Shown here: in pieces, positions 36,413 through 43,944 of the stretch
Numbering within the stretch: the stretch's first letter is position 1
Layout: every line of letters starts with the position of its first letter
Assembly: GCF_900168015.1 (NCBI RefSeq)
Contig: NZ_FUYR01000001.1
Span: forward strand, 1,238,943 to 1,302,942
DNA: 64,000 nt
Source: Daejeonella lutea
GTDB taxonomy: Bacteria; Bacteroidota; Bacteroidia; Sphingobacteriales; Sphingobacteriaceae
Direction of reading: 5' to 3'
Notes under the pieces: generated by a model
Database searches by the model: none
What the model was told of the DNA's origin: nothing
Seen by the model: only the letters and a program-made list of their open reading frames with translations
Made by a program: the position numbers and the translations under genes

Positions 36413-36904
36413 TTACCCGGCCGCTGCCACTCGTCTGAGGCCGCCTACCCGCTCGTCAAAGTTCCCGTATTCCACCGGATCATGTATTTCCTGAAACAGG
36501 TTCATCAAATCTGCCGAATGCCTGAAGCTTCTTTGCGTTTCCAGGTTAAAGTGTACCAGCTTGGCCCACATAACTGCTTTCAGTTTACTTTTGTGCTCGT
36601 CCCACATCAAGCCTTCAAACAACAGGCTCGATTCCGAAAACTGGATCAGCCGGGTTTCTATGGTTACCAGTTCCATCCAGCTAGCCGGGTAAAAGTAAGA
36701 AACCTGCGTCTGCGCCGACACCCATCCAATATTCTTACCGTAGGCATATTCGGAGGTGTTGAAGTGATAGTGCTCCACAAGCTGTTCCGTCCGGGCAGCC
36801 ATTATATAATCGATGTACCTGGAGTTGTTCAAGTGATTAAATGGGTCGCAGTCCTGGTACTGGATCCTGACTTTGCTCTCCAGTGTTTTGGCTAAGGGTC
36901 TCAT
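36413..36904 (-). CDS. Hot-dog fold acyl-CoA thioesterase (YbgC/4HBT-like)
   Basis: 163 residues. The start of the fold shows KVRIQYQDCDPFNHLNNSRY, where the Asp and His-Leu-Asn positions match 4-hydroxybenzoyl-CoA thioesterase-like active sites, followed by the long helix IDYIMAARTEQLVEHY. Hydrolyses acyl-CoA thioesters in the cytoplasm; chain specificity unknown. A 16-bp palindrome (36945-36960) 40 bp upstream is nearly identical to one in front of the adjacent tetR gene, so it is very likely a target of that repressor. Confidence 0.88.
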   Translation of the reverse strand: MRPLAKTLESKVRIQYQDCDPFNHLNNSRYIDYIMAARTEQLVEHYHFNTSEYAYGKNIGWVSAQTQVSYFYPASWMELVTIETRLIQFSESSLLFEGLMWDEHKSKLKAVMWAKLVHFNLETQRSFRHSADLMNLFQEIHDPVEYGNFDERVGGLRRVAAAG

Positions 36905-36944
36905 ATGATTGGATTATTTTCTAAACAAAAAATGTCACCTAATT

Positions 36945-36960
36945 TATACCGTACGGTATA
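36945..36960. promoter_or_regulatory. TetR operator upstream of the thioesterase gene
   Basis: Perfect palindrome TATACCGTACGGTATA. Arms TATACC/GGTATA are identical to those at 37605-37620; only the central four bases differ (GTAC against GATC). Location between tetR and its divergent-free neighbour supports repression of the thioesterase transcript. Confidence 0.8.
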
Positions 36961-36980
36961 TTCCTATTCAAAAAAAAAAA

Positions 36981-37583
36981 CTATACCCTCAGGCTAATGA
37001 TCAGCTTTTCGAGGTACGACATGGCTATCCGTAACTCAACCGGACTTCCGCTTGCCTTGGCCTGCATGATTGCCCCTTCTATCAGCGACATTAAGATCAC
37101 TGAAACTTCCGTGGCGTTGGTATCGGCCTTAATTTCTCCGCGCGCTATCCCCCTCTTAATTTGATTTTCCAATGCCTTTTTCCAGAAGTCCAGTGCCCTC
37201 GCTGCCCGCTCCCTTAATTGAGGATGCGTATCATCCGCTTCCGTCGCGGTGTTTAAAATCGGGCAGCCCGCTTTAAGCAGGGGTATGGTCAGAAAATCAC
37301 GGTAAACTTCGGGGTAGACTAGTAAACGTTCTATTGAGTTTTCCTTTGCGAGTATTCTTACCTTAACGTAATCCGTGATTCGCTCGAAATTATAGTCGAA
37401 GGCCGCCAACGCTACTTCATCCTTGTTTTCGAAGTTGCCATAGATGCTCCCTTTGGTCAGGCCGGTAATCCTGGTCAGGTCCGTCAGCGTAGTGCCCACG
37501 TAACCTTTTTCATTGAAGACGGGGGCTGTGCGCTCGACGATAAATTGCCTGGTACGGTCGGATTTGGAGGTGTCTTTCGTCAT
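36981..37583 (-). CDS. TetR/AcrR-family transcriptional regulator
   Basis: 200 residues from ATG at 37581-37583; the longer frame start at 37676 is rejected because its first 31 residues do not fit the family. The N-terminal HTH is complete: RQFIVERTAPVFNEKGYVGT then LTRITGLTKGSIYGNFENKDE. The C-terminal ligand domain resembles TetR_C_11/16 types. A TATCTTTG -7-like element (37591-37598) and a palindromic operator (37605-37620) lie directly in front of the gene, so it should repress itself. The effector may be an acyl-CoA or aromatic compound given the thioesterase target; inferred. Confidence 0.93.
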   Translation of the reverse strand: MTKDTSKSDRTRQFIVERTAPVFNEKGYVGTTLTDLTRITGLTKGSIYGNFENKDEVALAAFDYNFERITDYVKVRILAKENSIERLLVYPEVYRDFLTIPLLKAGCPILNTATEADDTHPQLRERAARALDFWKKALENQIKRGIARGEIKADTNATEVSVILMSLIEGAIMQAKASGSPVELRIAMSYLEKLIISLRV

Positions 37584-37604
37584 TGTAAGACAAAGATATA
37601 AAAA

Positions 37605-37620
37605 TATACCGATCGGTATA
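37605..37620. promoter_or_regulatory. TetR auto-operator overlapping the tetR promoter
   Basis: Perfect palindrome TATACCGATCGGTATA, 21 bp upstream of the tetR start. On the minus strand it lies just upstream of the -7-like TATCTTTG, i.e. in the promoter spacer, where bound repressor would block polymerase. The transcript leader would be only a few bases long. Confidence 0.82.
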
Positions 37621-37638
37621 AAAAAAAGAATATTATCA

Positions 37639-38154
37639 TCACCACTGCCGGGACCCTTGGCGTTGTCTCCACCCAAGGCAAATTACTATGCAAATGATCA
37701 CTACCGCGAGAACGATCAATACAACAGAGCTACGTGTTGTTATTTCCTTCGAAACCACCCGTGTATTGTTCTTTGATGTTTCTGATGAGGATTGGCTGCT
37801 ATCTAACGTAGTGTTCTCAGAATCAATCTGGTAATACTTACCATCTACAACGCGGGCAGCAGACCCGGATATTTCAACCCTATGCGCCGTCCCCCTAAAC
37901 CCATCCTGAAAAATATAGGAAAAGCTATCACGCGGGAAGATAATCACACGATAATCATGCTGACTTGAATCGCTAAAAAGGATTCCTCGCTCGGCAAATG
38001 AAGCTTCATCTTTACTAACATGGCTTGACATTTCTACTTCCCTTCGTTCGGTATTCCGGGTGGAGTTCTTTGTCAGGAACTTCCCAACCCCGCACGCTGA
38101 AAGCCCGATCGCCACGACCATGAATTCGACTATACGTTTCTTTAGATTTTTCAT
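37639..38154 (-). CDS. Unknown lipoprotein with C-terminal membrane span
   Basis: 171 residues from ATG at 38152-38154. Begins MKNLKKRIVEFMVVAIGLSACG, a lipobox with Cys at about 21. A soluble part (HDYRVIIFPRDSFSYIFQDG) follows, then a Ser-rich linker and one strong C-terminal span (SSVVLIVLAVVIICIVICLGW) with a basic tail. The combination of a lipid anchor and a C-terminal span is unusual and may tie two envelope layers together. It lies 11 bp after the CHAP-like gene and is probably co-transcribed. Family not recognised. Confidence 0.7.
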   Translation of the reverse strand: MKNLKKRIVEFMVVAIGLSACGVGKFLTKNSTRNTERREVEMSSHVSKDEASFAERGILFSDSSQHDYRVIIFPRDSFSYIFQDGFRGTAHRVEISGSAARVVDGKYYQIDSENTTLDSSQSSSETSKNNTRVVSKEITTRSSVVLIVLAVVIICIVICLGWRQRQGSRQW

Positions 38155-38165
38155 GATTTTGAGTC

Positions 38166-39032
38166 TTAATCGTTGATATATCGCGCCACCTGATACACCG
38201 ATTTGACCAGCCGGCGCTTTCGGTAAACCCCATCTCCTTCCCTGCTGCCAGCGATATTGGTATTGCCTTCCACAGAGATCATCCAGGTGCCGTCCCATTG
38301 GTCGATGAAGCCGGTGTGGGATATCCTTCCTTTTTCGGGGAAATAGAGACCGAAGATGTCTCCGGTGGTTGGGGTTGAGGGATTGGGTGGGGGTCTTTTA
38401 TTTGAAAAGGGGGTGGTTGTCAGTTGCCAGTTATCAGTTGCCAGTCTGGGCGGATATGCACGCGAAGACGTCTGAAATTGGAACTCGGAGCTTGGAGAGG
38501 GAAGGTTAAAAGAACGAAATCCACCCCGACCCCCCGCCAGCGGGGGACATGCACAACGCACGGCAGTCGGAATCCAATCGACAGTATTCAGAGAAAGTTC
38601 ACCCAGTTTAACACCCCCGAGTCTTGATTCTTGATTCTTGATACTTGATACTGGCAAAGAACTCGAAGCCCAGATTACTCTCTTACCGGCAAAAAGATCT
38701 GGAGACCAGCCGCTTCGAGGATTATACACACCAGCTTTGCCGAGGCTCCAGCACACAAACGCCGCACACCAGGGATTGCCTTTGCCTAAGCCAACATACT
38801 TTAGATACTTCTCAACCTGCGGCCCGGAGTTGGATGGCTTTTCGCGGATGCCGATCTGGGAGGTGTAGATCTGGCGGACACGTTCAACAAGGGGATTGAC
38901 TTTCATAACTGGAGGGACAGCCGACGAACGAACATTCATCCCGATCATTAGAAAAACAATTGCCGGAAACAGAGCCGGAAGAATGGAGACGTGGTTCCTT
39001 ACGCCTCCATTTAATGTGCTGTTAATTTTCAT
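38166..39032 (-). CDS. CHAP-like cell-wall peptidase carrying an in-frame repeat insertion
   Basis: 288 residues with an N-terminal hydrophobic segment (about 17-38). The catalytic Cys is in KGNPWCAAFVCWSLGKAG (Cys89), and the catalytic His in EKGRISHTGFIDQWDG (His239), with Glu/Asn in SVEGNTN. Between them, residues about 124-205 are low-complexity sequence encoded by 7-bp repeats and linker DNA like that found between genes here; related proteins would pass straight from the strand after the Cys half to GDIFGLYFPEKG. The frame is kept open. Overlaps the DUF6266 gene end by 11 bp. Whether the enzyme still folds is unknown. Confidence 0.83.
   Translation of the reverse strand: MKINSTLNGGVRNHVSILPALFPAIVFLMIGMNVRSSAVPPVMKVNPLVERVRQIYTSQIGIREKPSNSGPQVEKYLKYVGLGKGNPWCAAFVCWSLGKAGVYNPRSGWSPDLFAGKRVIWASSSLPVSSIKNQESRLGGVKLGELSLNTVDWIPTAVRCACPPLAGGRGGFRSFNLPSPSSEFQFQTSSRAYPPRLATDNWQLTTTPFSNKRPPPNPSTPTTGDIFGLYFPEKGRISHTGFIDQWDGTWMISVEGNTNIAGSREGDGVYRKRRLVKSVYQVARYIND
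38415..38663. repeat. Repeat module inserted in the CHAP-like coding sequence
   Basis: The left edge carries CAGTTGC/CAGTTAT units (38415-38443), followed by CTGGGCGGATATGCAC, a string also found next to the heptamer tract at 39688-39770 (as CTGGGCGGAGATGCAC). The right edge carries CTTGATT/CTTGATA units (38621-38655) next to CCCCCGAGT, a pairing also found at 40466-40506. So both ends are intergenic-type repeats, and the module disrupts or extends the gene in frame. Confidence 0.7.
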
Positions 39033-39678
39033 AGTTCAGTGATTTATCAGTAATTACTTCTCCGAGGTACTCGCTGTTAGAGTAGCTGCTGCGATCCGGA
39101 GAGCGGAATACTATCCAGACCTGCACCATCCCGTGGTCGACTGGTGCTTCTATGCGAATGGTGCAGCCGCCTTGTGCGCGTTGGGCAACCTTTTCAGCAA
39201 TGAACCAGTTTCCTGTCGTACAGCAACGGATCAGTACCATTAGCTCATCCTCCAAATAGATTGGGTTGGAAGCAACTTCCCAGGTGATATCCAGATTGCA
39301 CGTTCCCGCTTGATGCTGGAGTGAGCCCATAGCCCAGGGCAAAGTTCCGCGGACCAGGCTTACCTTGGGGTAATCGATAAAGAAGTGCGGGTATTTACCC
39401 ATCATCGCATTTTTCAAGATCTCCCGGATAAGGAAGTTTGTCCCGATCTGGCGGCGATTGAACAGCTTGTAGCTTTCATTTATAAGTTTCGAGATCGGTG
39501 AAATGAAACGCATCGCCTCACCAAACTTTGCCCGTTGAGCCAGTTGCTTAGTTGTCGGTTTCTTTTTGCTTTTGCCGGGTGCCCGGCGAACTAAATTTTT
39601 TCCTTTAGTTATGTAATAGACCAGGTTTCCAATCTTACCGGAAACGGGTCCCATGATGCCTGAGTGTAAATGTGCCAT
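39022..39678 (-). CDS. DUF6266 family protein
   Basis: 218 residues from ATG at 39676-39678 (the longer start would translate heptamer repeats as QLSTVNCQLSTVN and is rejected). Starts MAHLHSGIMGPVSGKIGNLVYY, the DUF6266 hallmark, with a basic region RRAPGKSKKKPTTKQLAQRAKF, then a beta-rich remainder. Family function unknown; no signal peptide. Paralogue of the protein at 40541. It precedes the CHAP-like gene with an 11-bp overlap. Confidence 0.82.
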   Translation of the reverse strand: MAHLHSGIMGPVSGKIGNLVYYITKGKNLVRRAPGKSKKKPTTKQLAQRAKFGEAMRFISPISKLINESYKLFNRRQIGTNFLIREILKNAMMGKYPHFFIDYPKVSLVRGTLPWAMGSLQHQAGTCNLDITWEVASNPIYLEDELMVLIRCCTTGNWFIAEKVAQRAQGGCTIRIEAPVDHGMVQVWIVFRSPDRSSYSNSEYLGEVITDKSLNYEN

Positions 39679-39687
39679 ATTATTTAA

Positions 39688-39751
39688 GTTGAAAGTTGAT
39701 AGTGGACGGTTGACAGTTGACAGTTGACAGTTGACAGTTGACAGTTGACAG
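39688..39751. repeat. Heptamer tandem repeat tract (GTTGACA)
   Basis: At least five consecutive perfect GTTGACA units plus several degenerate ones (GTTGAAA, GTTGATA, GTGGACG), directly upstream of the DUF6266 start. Followed by CTGGGCGGAGATGCAC. Confidence 0.9.
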
Positions 39752-39857
39752 ACTGGGCGGAGATGCACAGCGAGCTGAGCGTGCTTTCATCTACGAGATA
39801 GTTGTAACATTCGCCTGATTTTGGCGTCCCTTTGTCTTGCTTCCCTGCCTGCTGGCG

Positions 39858-39930
39858 GCTGGTTGGCTCTTGATTCTTGATTCTCGACGGTCCTTGTTCT
39901 TTGCTCTTTGTTCTTTGCTCCTGTTCAGAA
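39858..39930. repeat. Two heptamer tracts (CTTGATT and TTGTTCT/TTGCTCT)
   Basis: CTTGATT units, then TTGTTCT-TTGCTCT-TTGTTCT-TTGCTCC, all with 7-bp period, between the small membrane protein and DUF6266 genes. Confidence 0.75.
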
Positions 39931-39931
39931 A

Positions 39932-40300
39932 CTATATAAAAGCCCCCAGTACCTCAATAAACCCGTAAAGAATTACTAAATAAAATCCCAGGTAAACAAG
40001 CACCTTCTGCCCGGGTGCGAGGCTCTTAAAATTCCCTTCGAAATGATAATCCGAATAGGTCGCAAACACCGGCCAGATATTTTTAATGATCCACCAGGTT
40101 GCAGCTTTGAAGATCAGGATTGCTGAGACTGCAAGAATGATCGCGCTGTAAACCCCGGGGTCTATCGCGGCTGCAGTCATGTCAATCTCCCGAATGAAGT
40201 ATGGGTAGGATAAGAAGATGATGATGATCACCAGTATGCCTGCGAATTCCTTTCTAAAAGGAAAGTGTGCAGGGAGGAAGTATTTTTGAGTTAGATGCAT
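39932..40300 (-). CDS. Small membrane protein, unknown
   Basis: 122 residues with three clear hydrophobic spans: EFAGILVIIIIFLSYPYFI, VYSAIILAVSAILIFKAATWW and VLVYLGFYLVILYGFIEVLG. No recognised family. It lies with two DUF6266 genes and a CHAP-like peptidase; a holin-like or anchoring role with the peptidase can be imagined, but nothing in the sequence proves it. Confidence 0.65.
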   Translation of the reverse strand: MHLTQKYFLPAHFPFRKEFAGILVIIIIFLSYPYFIREIDMTAAAIDPGVYSAIILAVSAILIFKAATWWIIKNIWPVFATYSDYHFEGNFKSLAPGQKVLVYLGFYLVILYGFIEVLGAFI

Positions 40301-40465
40301 TTTGTTAAGTTGTAAATTGTACGATATAAGTTGTAGGTATTAGGTTATAAGTCAGGGAAGGCTCTTGGGTGATAAGGGCGCAGCACGAAACCCGTTTTGT
40401 CTTTGCGAGCGCAGCGCGGCAATCTCTCTCATCGTCCATTTTAATTGGACAGAAACCCGTCGTTT

Positions 40466-40506
40466 ATTTCCCCCGAGTCTTGATTCTTGATACTTGATTC
40501 TTGATA
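40466..40506. repeat. CCCCCGAGT plus CTTGATT/CTTGATA heptamer tract
   Basis: Four 7-bp units preceded by CCCCCGAGT; this combination is nearly identical to the right edge of the module inside the CHAP-like gene (38613-38655). Confidence 0.7.
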
Positions 40507-40540
40507 CACAAGGCGGGGTTCTTCACCCCGCCGCTGTTAA

Positions 40541-41185
40541 TTACGCCACCACTATCTGCCCCGCATGAATGCTGGTAGAGAAGGTTTTCTTGTCAGGGGT
40601 CATAAACCCGATCCAGACCTGAACTTCGTCGCCGGAGAATTCAGCAGGAAGGATGATTGTATCCGTTGCTGCTGATCTCAAAGCTCCGTTGTCGAGGTTG
40701 TAGACAAAGACTGATTTGGCCGGGTTGTAAATTAAAACCACTGCTTTATCAGTTGCCTTCGCGGTTCCTGAATCGGAATTGTCTGCCCAGGTGATATCAA
40801 TCTCACCGGCGGTAGTTGATGCGGCAAGCACACCATACACACCGGTAAGGCTCCCCTTACTGAAGAAGATTTTCGTGTAGTCGATCTCAAAGTCAGGGTA
40901 TATGCCGGTAATGGCATCAGACATCATTTCGGCAATGGCCACGTTGTAGCCAGTCTTTTTCGTGGCCAGGCTCTTATAGCCGATGTTCACAAGACTGCTA
41001 ACAGGGCCGAGAAAGCCGTTGACGAGTCCGAATTTCGCCCTGTGGATCAACTGCGCATCTGACGGTGCCTTGCTTGAAGGCCGCGGCAAACTCCGCATAT
41101 AATCGATCCCGTTCCAGGAGCTTCCAATTACAGTCCCGACCTTGCCGGAAAAGGCTCCTAGTATTCCTTTATTGTATTTTCCCAT
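40541..41185 (-). CDS. DUF6266 family protein (second copy)
   Basis: 214 residues, starting MGKYNKGILGAFSGKVGTVI, followed by GSSWNGIDYMRSLPRPSS and the DAQLIHRAKFGLVNGFLGP helix; this is the standard DUF6266 N-terminus. The C-terminal half is beta-rich (DITWADNSDSGTAKATDKAV). About as long as the paralogue at 39022 but more typical of the family. Function unknown. A GTACATGTAC palindrome lies 37 bp upstream of its start. Confidence 0.88.
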   Translation of the reverse strand: MGKYNKGILGAFSGKVGTVIGSSWNGIDYMRSLPRPSSKAPSDAQLIHRAKFGLVNGFLGPVSSLVNIGYKSLATKKTGYNVAIAEMMSDAITGIYPDFEIDYTKIFFSKGSLTGVYGVLAASTTAGEIDITWADNSDSGTAKATDKAVVLIYNPAKSVFVYNLDNGALRSAATDTIILPAEFSGDEVQVWIGFMTPDKKTFSTSIHAGQIVVA

Positions 41186-41222
41186 TGTTTCTAATTTTTA
41201 AGGTTTAAAAAAATATGCTGTT

Positions 41223-41232
41223 GTACATGTAC
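41223..41232. promoter_or_regulatory. Palindromic site upstream of the second DUF6266 gene
   Basis: GTACATGTAC, perfect 10-bp palindrome with partial extension (TGT/ACA-like flanks), 37 bp upstream of the start at 41185. Candidate operator; no matching regulator could be assigned. Confidence 0.35.
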
Positions 41233-41315
41233 AGCACAAACGTGGGGAGAAATAGACTGGACCTGAAATTTTGAAACGATTTGACACGAATTGACGCGGA
41301 ATGAAACGGAATGCG

Positions 41316-41545
41316 ACATCTGAAGTCGGAGGTCGGAGGTCTGAGGTCAGAGCGGGGGGTTGGAAATTGGAGAGGTTTTTTTTTGTGGGAATAGGGAAAC
41401 TAGACTGGAAATGGAGTGCCAAGTACGGGTTGTTTTCGAACGGTGTTGGATACTTGAAAGAATACATAGGAAACAGAAGGAGCGATTTCCTGATTAACTG
41501 GCTTTCTCAGACTTCCGACTTCAGACCTCCGACTACAACCTCATG
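41316..41545. repeat. Inverted heptamer tracts framing about 150 bp
   Basis: Left tract AAGTCGG-AGGTCGG-AGGTCTG-AGGTCAG (about 41322-41350) and right tract of the complementary type CTTCCGA-CTTCAGA-CCTCCGA (about 41512-41540). The two arms face each other, so the segment can fold back. The 753-bp gap 41186-41938 holds this, another heptamer tract (41841-41883), and no gene that I can support. Confidence 0.6.
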
Positions 41546-41840
41546 TCAAAATGAAAATTTAACAGCCCTTAAAGCTAGTTTTTGAACCGAAGGGGCATCC
41601 CAGACCAAAAAATACCTTTTGTTTGTACCTTCTTCGTCTTTTCTTCGTCTCCAACCGCATTTTAACTAGCGCCAGGGCAATAATAGACAAACAAGGTACG
41701 AAGGAGAACACTAGAAGGCGGTTTGGAGAGATCAGCTATGAGAAGCAAGACATGAGCTGCGAGAGTCGAGTTCCAGATCCAATTTACGGCGGACCTTCAA
41801 TTCAATTGGAGATCACCCTCTTACTTACCTGCATTCCCAA

Positions 41841-41883
41841 CTGTCAACTCTCAACTTTCAACAGTCAACTGTCAACCGTCAAC
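41841..41883. repeat. Heptamer tract (CTGTCAA/CTCTCAA/CTTTCAA)
   Basis: Six 7-bp units in inverse orientation to the GTTGACA tract at 39688, about 55 bp before the end of the HTH gene at 41939. Confidence 0.75.
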
Positions 41884-41938
41884 CTCGTCTCTATATTTAA
41901 GGTTTCAGCACACCAACGCTGCAAACGACGTACTTAGC

Positions 41939-42208
41939 TTATTTGAGATACGCGTTGACCTTCGGAAAAATACTCGGTAAGTAGTAATACGTGCGTTTCC
42001 CGCGCTGCTCATATATAAATTCCTCGGGATCGCGGATTCTTAAAAGGGTTGATTTGCTAACGCCTAAGATCTTCTGCGCTACAAGGTTGTCTTTCCACAT
42101 GTCTGGATCAAATTGCAGGGCGAGGTTGTGCTCACGCAAAAGACTTATGATGACCTGCTGGTTGGCCTCCATCTTTTCTAAAACTTGTATGATGCGTTCG
42201 TCTTCCAC
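41939..42208 (-). CDS. Small helix-turn-helix DNA-binding protein
   Basis: 89 residues. N-terminal helix (MEDERIIQVLEKMEANQQ) then DNLVAQKILGVSKSTLLRIRDP and a YYYLPSIFPKVNAYL tail; this is the HTH_17/excisionase-like pattern common in accessory Bacteroidota regions. It probably regulates nearby genes. Three 21-bp direct repeats lie about 60 bp upstream of its start. Confidence 0.78.
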   Translation of the reverse strand: MEDERIIQVLEKMEANQQVIISLLREHNLALQFDPDMWKDNLVAQKILGVSKSTLLRIRDPEEFIYEQRGKRTYYYLPSIFPKVNAYLK

Positions 42209-42265
42209 CGTGGAATGATTGAATGCACAAATGTGTTAGAACAGGATAAAAATCTCTAGTTTTTT

Positions 42266-42328
42266 AGTGACTAAACTAGTCAGATGAGTGACTAAATTAG
42301 TTAGGTGCGTGACTGAAATTGATTAAGA
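42266..42328. repeat. Three 21-bp tandem repeats upstream of the HTH gene
   Basis: Units start at 42266, 42287 and 42308 with GTGACTAAACTAGT-, GTGACTAAATTAGT- and GTGACTGAAATTG-like cores. 21 bp is two helix turns, so bound proteins would line up on one face. The inner GACTA-N3-TAGTC is palindromic. Candidate binding array for the adjacent HTH protein. Confidence 0.65.
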
Positions 42329-42471
42329 TTTAACTATCAAATACTTAACATGGATGTTTGCCTCAGGAATTGGAATGAGGACCGGGCCTTCGCTGGAATG
42401 ATATAGGTTGTTGTGGAAATGGGAGGAATGAGCTGTGGGCCTTAGACCCATCTTTCAGTTCTGATAGTTAC

Positions 42472-43722
42472 TCATCGAAAGCTGTATCCAATTGACGCTC
42501 CTAACCAAATATACTGGATCGATCCCGAGTCAAGGTGCGGAGCCCATGTTGCACGGAATAAAAGCCCGTCTTTCAAAGGTTGATACCTGTAACCTAAGTT
42601 GAAAAAACCCAAAGGCTTGATCTGATCCGATGTGCCGCTATTCGACAAAGCTATTTGAGGTGTAATTCCTACTCCAGTCTCAATGCCGTGGCGTTGGGCG
42701 CCGAAAATGTAGTTAATTGTTACCGGTACTGCGATAAAACGATTAAAATCACTGAATGAATTATCAAACTGCTGACCCAGCCCTAATCCAGCTCTTATGC
42801 CCAATCCATCGTTTTTGAAGCGCTGTAATCGCATATCGTAATTTAATGAGAGGAGGCTGTTTCCAAGCGCTTCAGCAAATATTGCTTTCCTGAAACCTTG
42901 TTTGTCAGACGGTAGAGGTTCTGCACGTGAATATTTGATTTCTGGCTTTTTTGTTGCATACCGAAGCTGGAGGTCGAGGCCAATATAATTTGAACGGGTT
43001 GCAAAGCCCCCATTGTATACCTGGTCATACATCTGAACAAGAAGTGTACCGTCCGAAATCGGCTTTAGGCCCCAGTTTTTCCGTATTCCCAGAACAAGTT
43101 GCATCTGGTCGGAAACTCGCCGTTCTATCCCTAAAGCTAAACTTAAATTTGTGTGTAATTGAGGGCTAACCGGGGGCAGACTAAGCCGAAAGTCAGGAGG
43201 ACCCGCATTGGGATCATTGGGGTTCCATGGTGTTGCGCGGTTGATTGCATATGTTGTTATATCGCTCTCTCGCCCGTTGTTGTATGCTCGTATATTTGGC
43301 CTACCGGATAAACGAAATGTATTTTCGCCCCAGCTAAAACGATATATCGCCTGAAATGAAAGGCCGTAGTAGAAATAGTTTTCTCCGTTTGAATTATCAG
43401 AAATTATACCAGTACCTTTTTTCGTTCCGAAAGCGTTTGCCGGCGCTTCAAAATAATGATTCCAGTCGACAATACCTAAGTCAATTCCCCCACTAATTCC
43501 CCAGTTCTTTTTGAATTGGTGGTTATAGTCAAACCCGGCGTCAAATGAAAAGGTCCGTTCTCCATATATCCGTGCTGGTGATGGATTAACAACTTTAGGA
43601 TTGGAAATGATATTGGGAGTAAAACGGAGACCTATGGTGTTCTGCGCCGTTCCTGTACCGATCATAACAACAAAATGAATTGCGGACAGAAGTCCGCATC
43701 GCATTTGCAAAGAATAGTTCAT
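42472..43722 (-). CDS. Outer-membrane beta-barrel-like protein (paralogue A)
   Basis: 416 residues from ATG at 43720-43722. Export signal, then a repeating pattern of alternating polar and aromatic/hydrophobic strands ending in aromatic-Phe-Arg (IGYSFR). It shares with the protein at 43945 the segments KVVNPSPARIYGERTFSFDA, DYNHQFKKNWGISGG and PLKDGLLFRATWAPH. No recognised family; a small outer-membrane barrel is the best structural guess. Confidence 0.7.
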   Translation of the reverse strand: MNYSLQMRCGLLSAIHFVVMIGTGTAQNTIGLRFTPNIISNPKVVNPSPARIYGERTFSFDAGFDYNHQFKKNWGISGGIDLGIVDWNHYFEAPANAFGTKKGTGIISDNSNGENYFYYGLSFQAIYRFSWGENTFRLSGRPNIRAYNNGRESDITTYAINRATPWNPNDPNAGPPDFRLSLPPVSPQLHTNLSLALGIERRVSDQMQLVLGIRKNWGLKPISDGTLLVQMYDQVYNGGFATRSNYIGLDLQLRYATKKPEIKYSRAEPLPSDKQGFRKAIFAEALGNSLLSLNYDMRLQRFKNDGLGIRAGLGLGQQFDNSFSDFNRFIAVPVTINYIFGAQRHGIETGVGITPQIALSNSGTSDQIKPLGFFNLGYRYQPLKDGLLFRATWAPHLDSGSIQYIWLGASIGYSFR

Positions 43723-43944
43723 TTTTATACAGTGTAAATACTCGTACAAAGTCTCCATCTAGAGTACAAGTTGCACCACAAAACTAATGGCGAAGAGAAT
43801 TCTAGAAATCTCTTTCGCTGAAAGTAATACTGGAGGTCGTTGGCATGATATCTTCCTCACTCTGAATATTCCTGCAAAAACCTGAACATCGGAACTGTTT
43901 GCAATGGCGCCTGCATTAAGGAAAATGCCTCAACTGCTCTTAAA

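Noticed and set aside
37584-37676. Longer start for tetR
   Set aside because: Adds 31 residues that overlap the operator and do not fit TetR proteins.
39688-39751. Repeat array resembling a CRISPR
   Set aside because: Units are 7 bp, directly adjacent with no unique spacers, and no cas gene is seen.
39679-39768. Upstream extension of the DUF6266 ORF
   Set aside because: The added 30 residues are translated heptamer repeats; the family start MAHLHSGIMG is internal.
41301-41585. Plus-strand ORF of 94 codons
   Set aside because: Encoded by heptamer tracts and low-complexity DNA; no family support.
41623-41937. Plus-strand ORF of 104 codons
   Set aside because: Its 3' half is the CTGTCAA heptamer tract; no recognisable domain.
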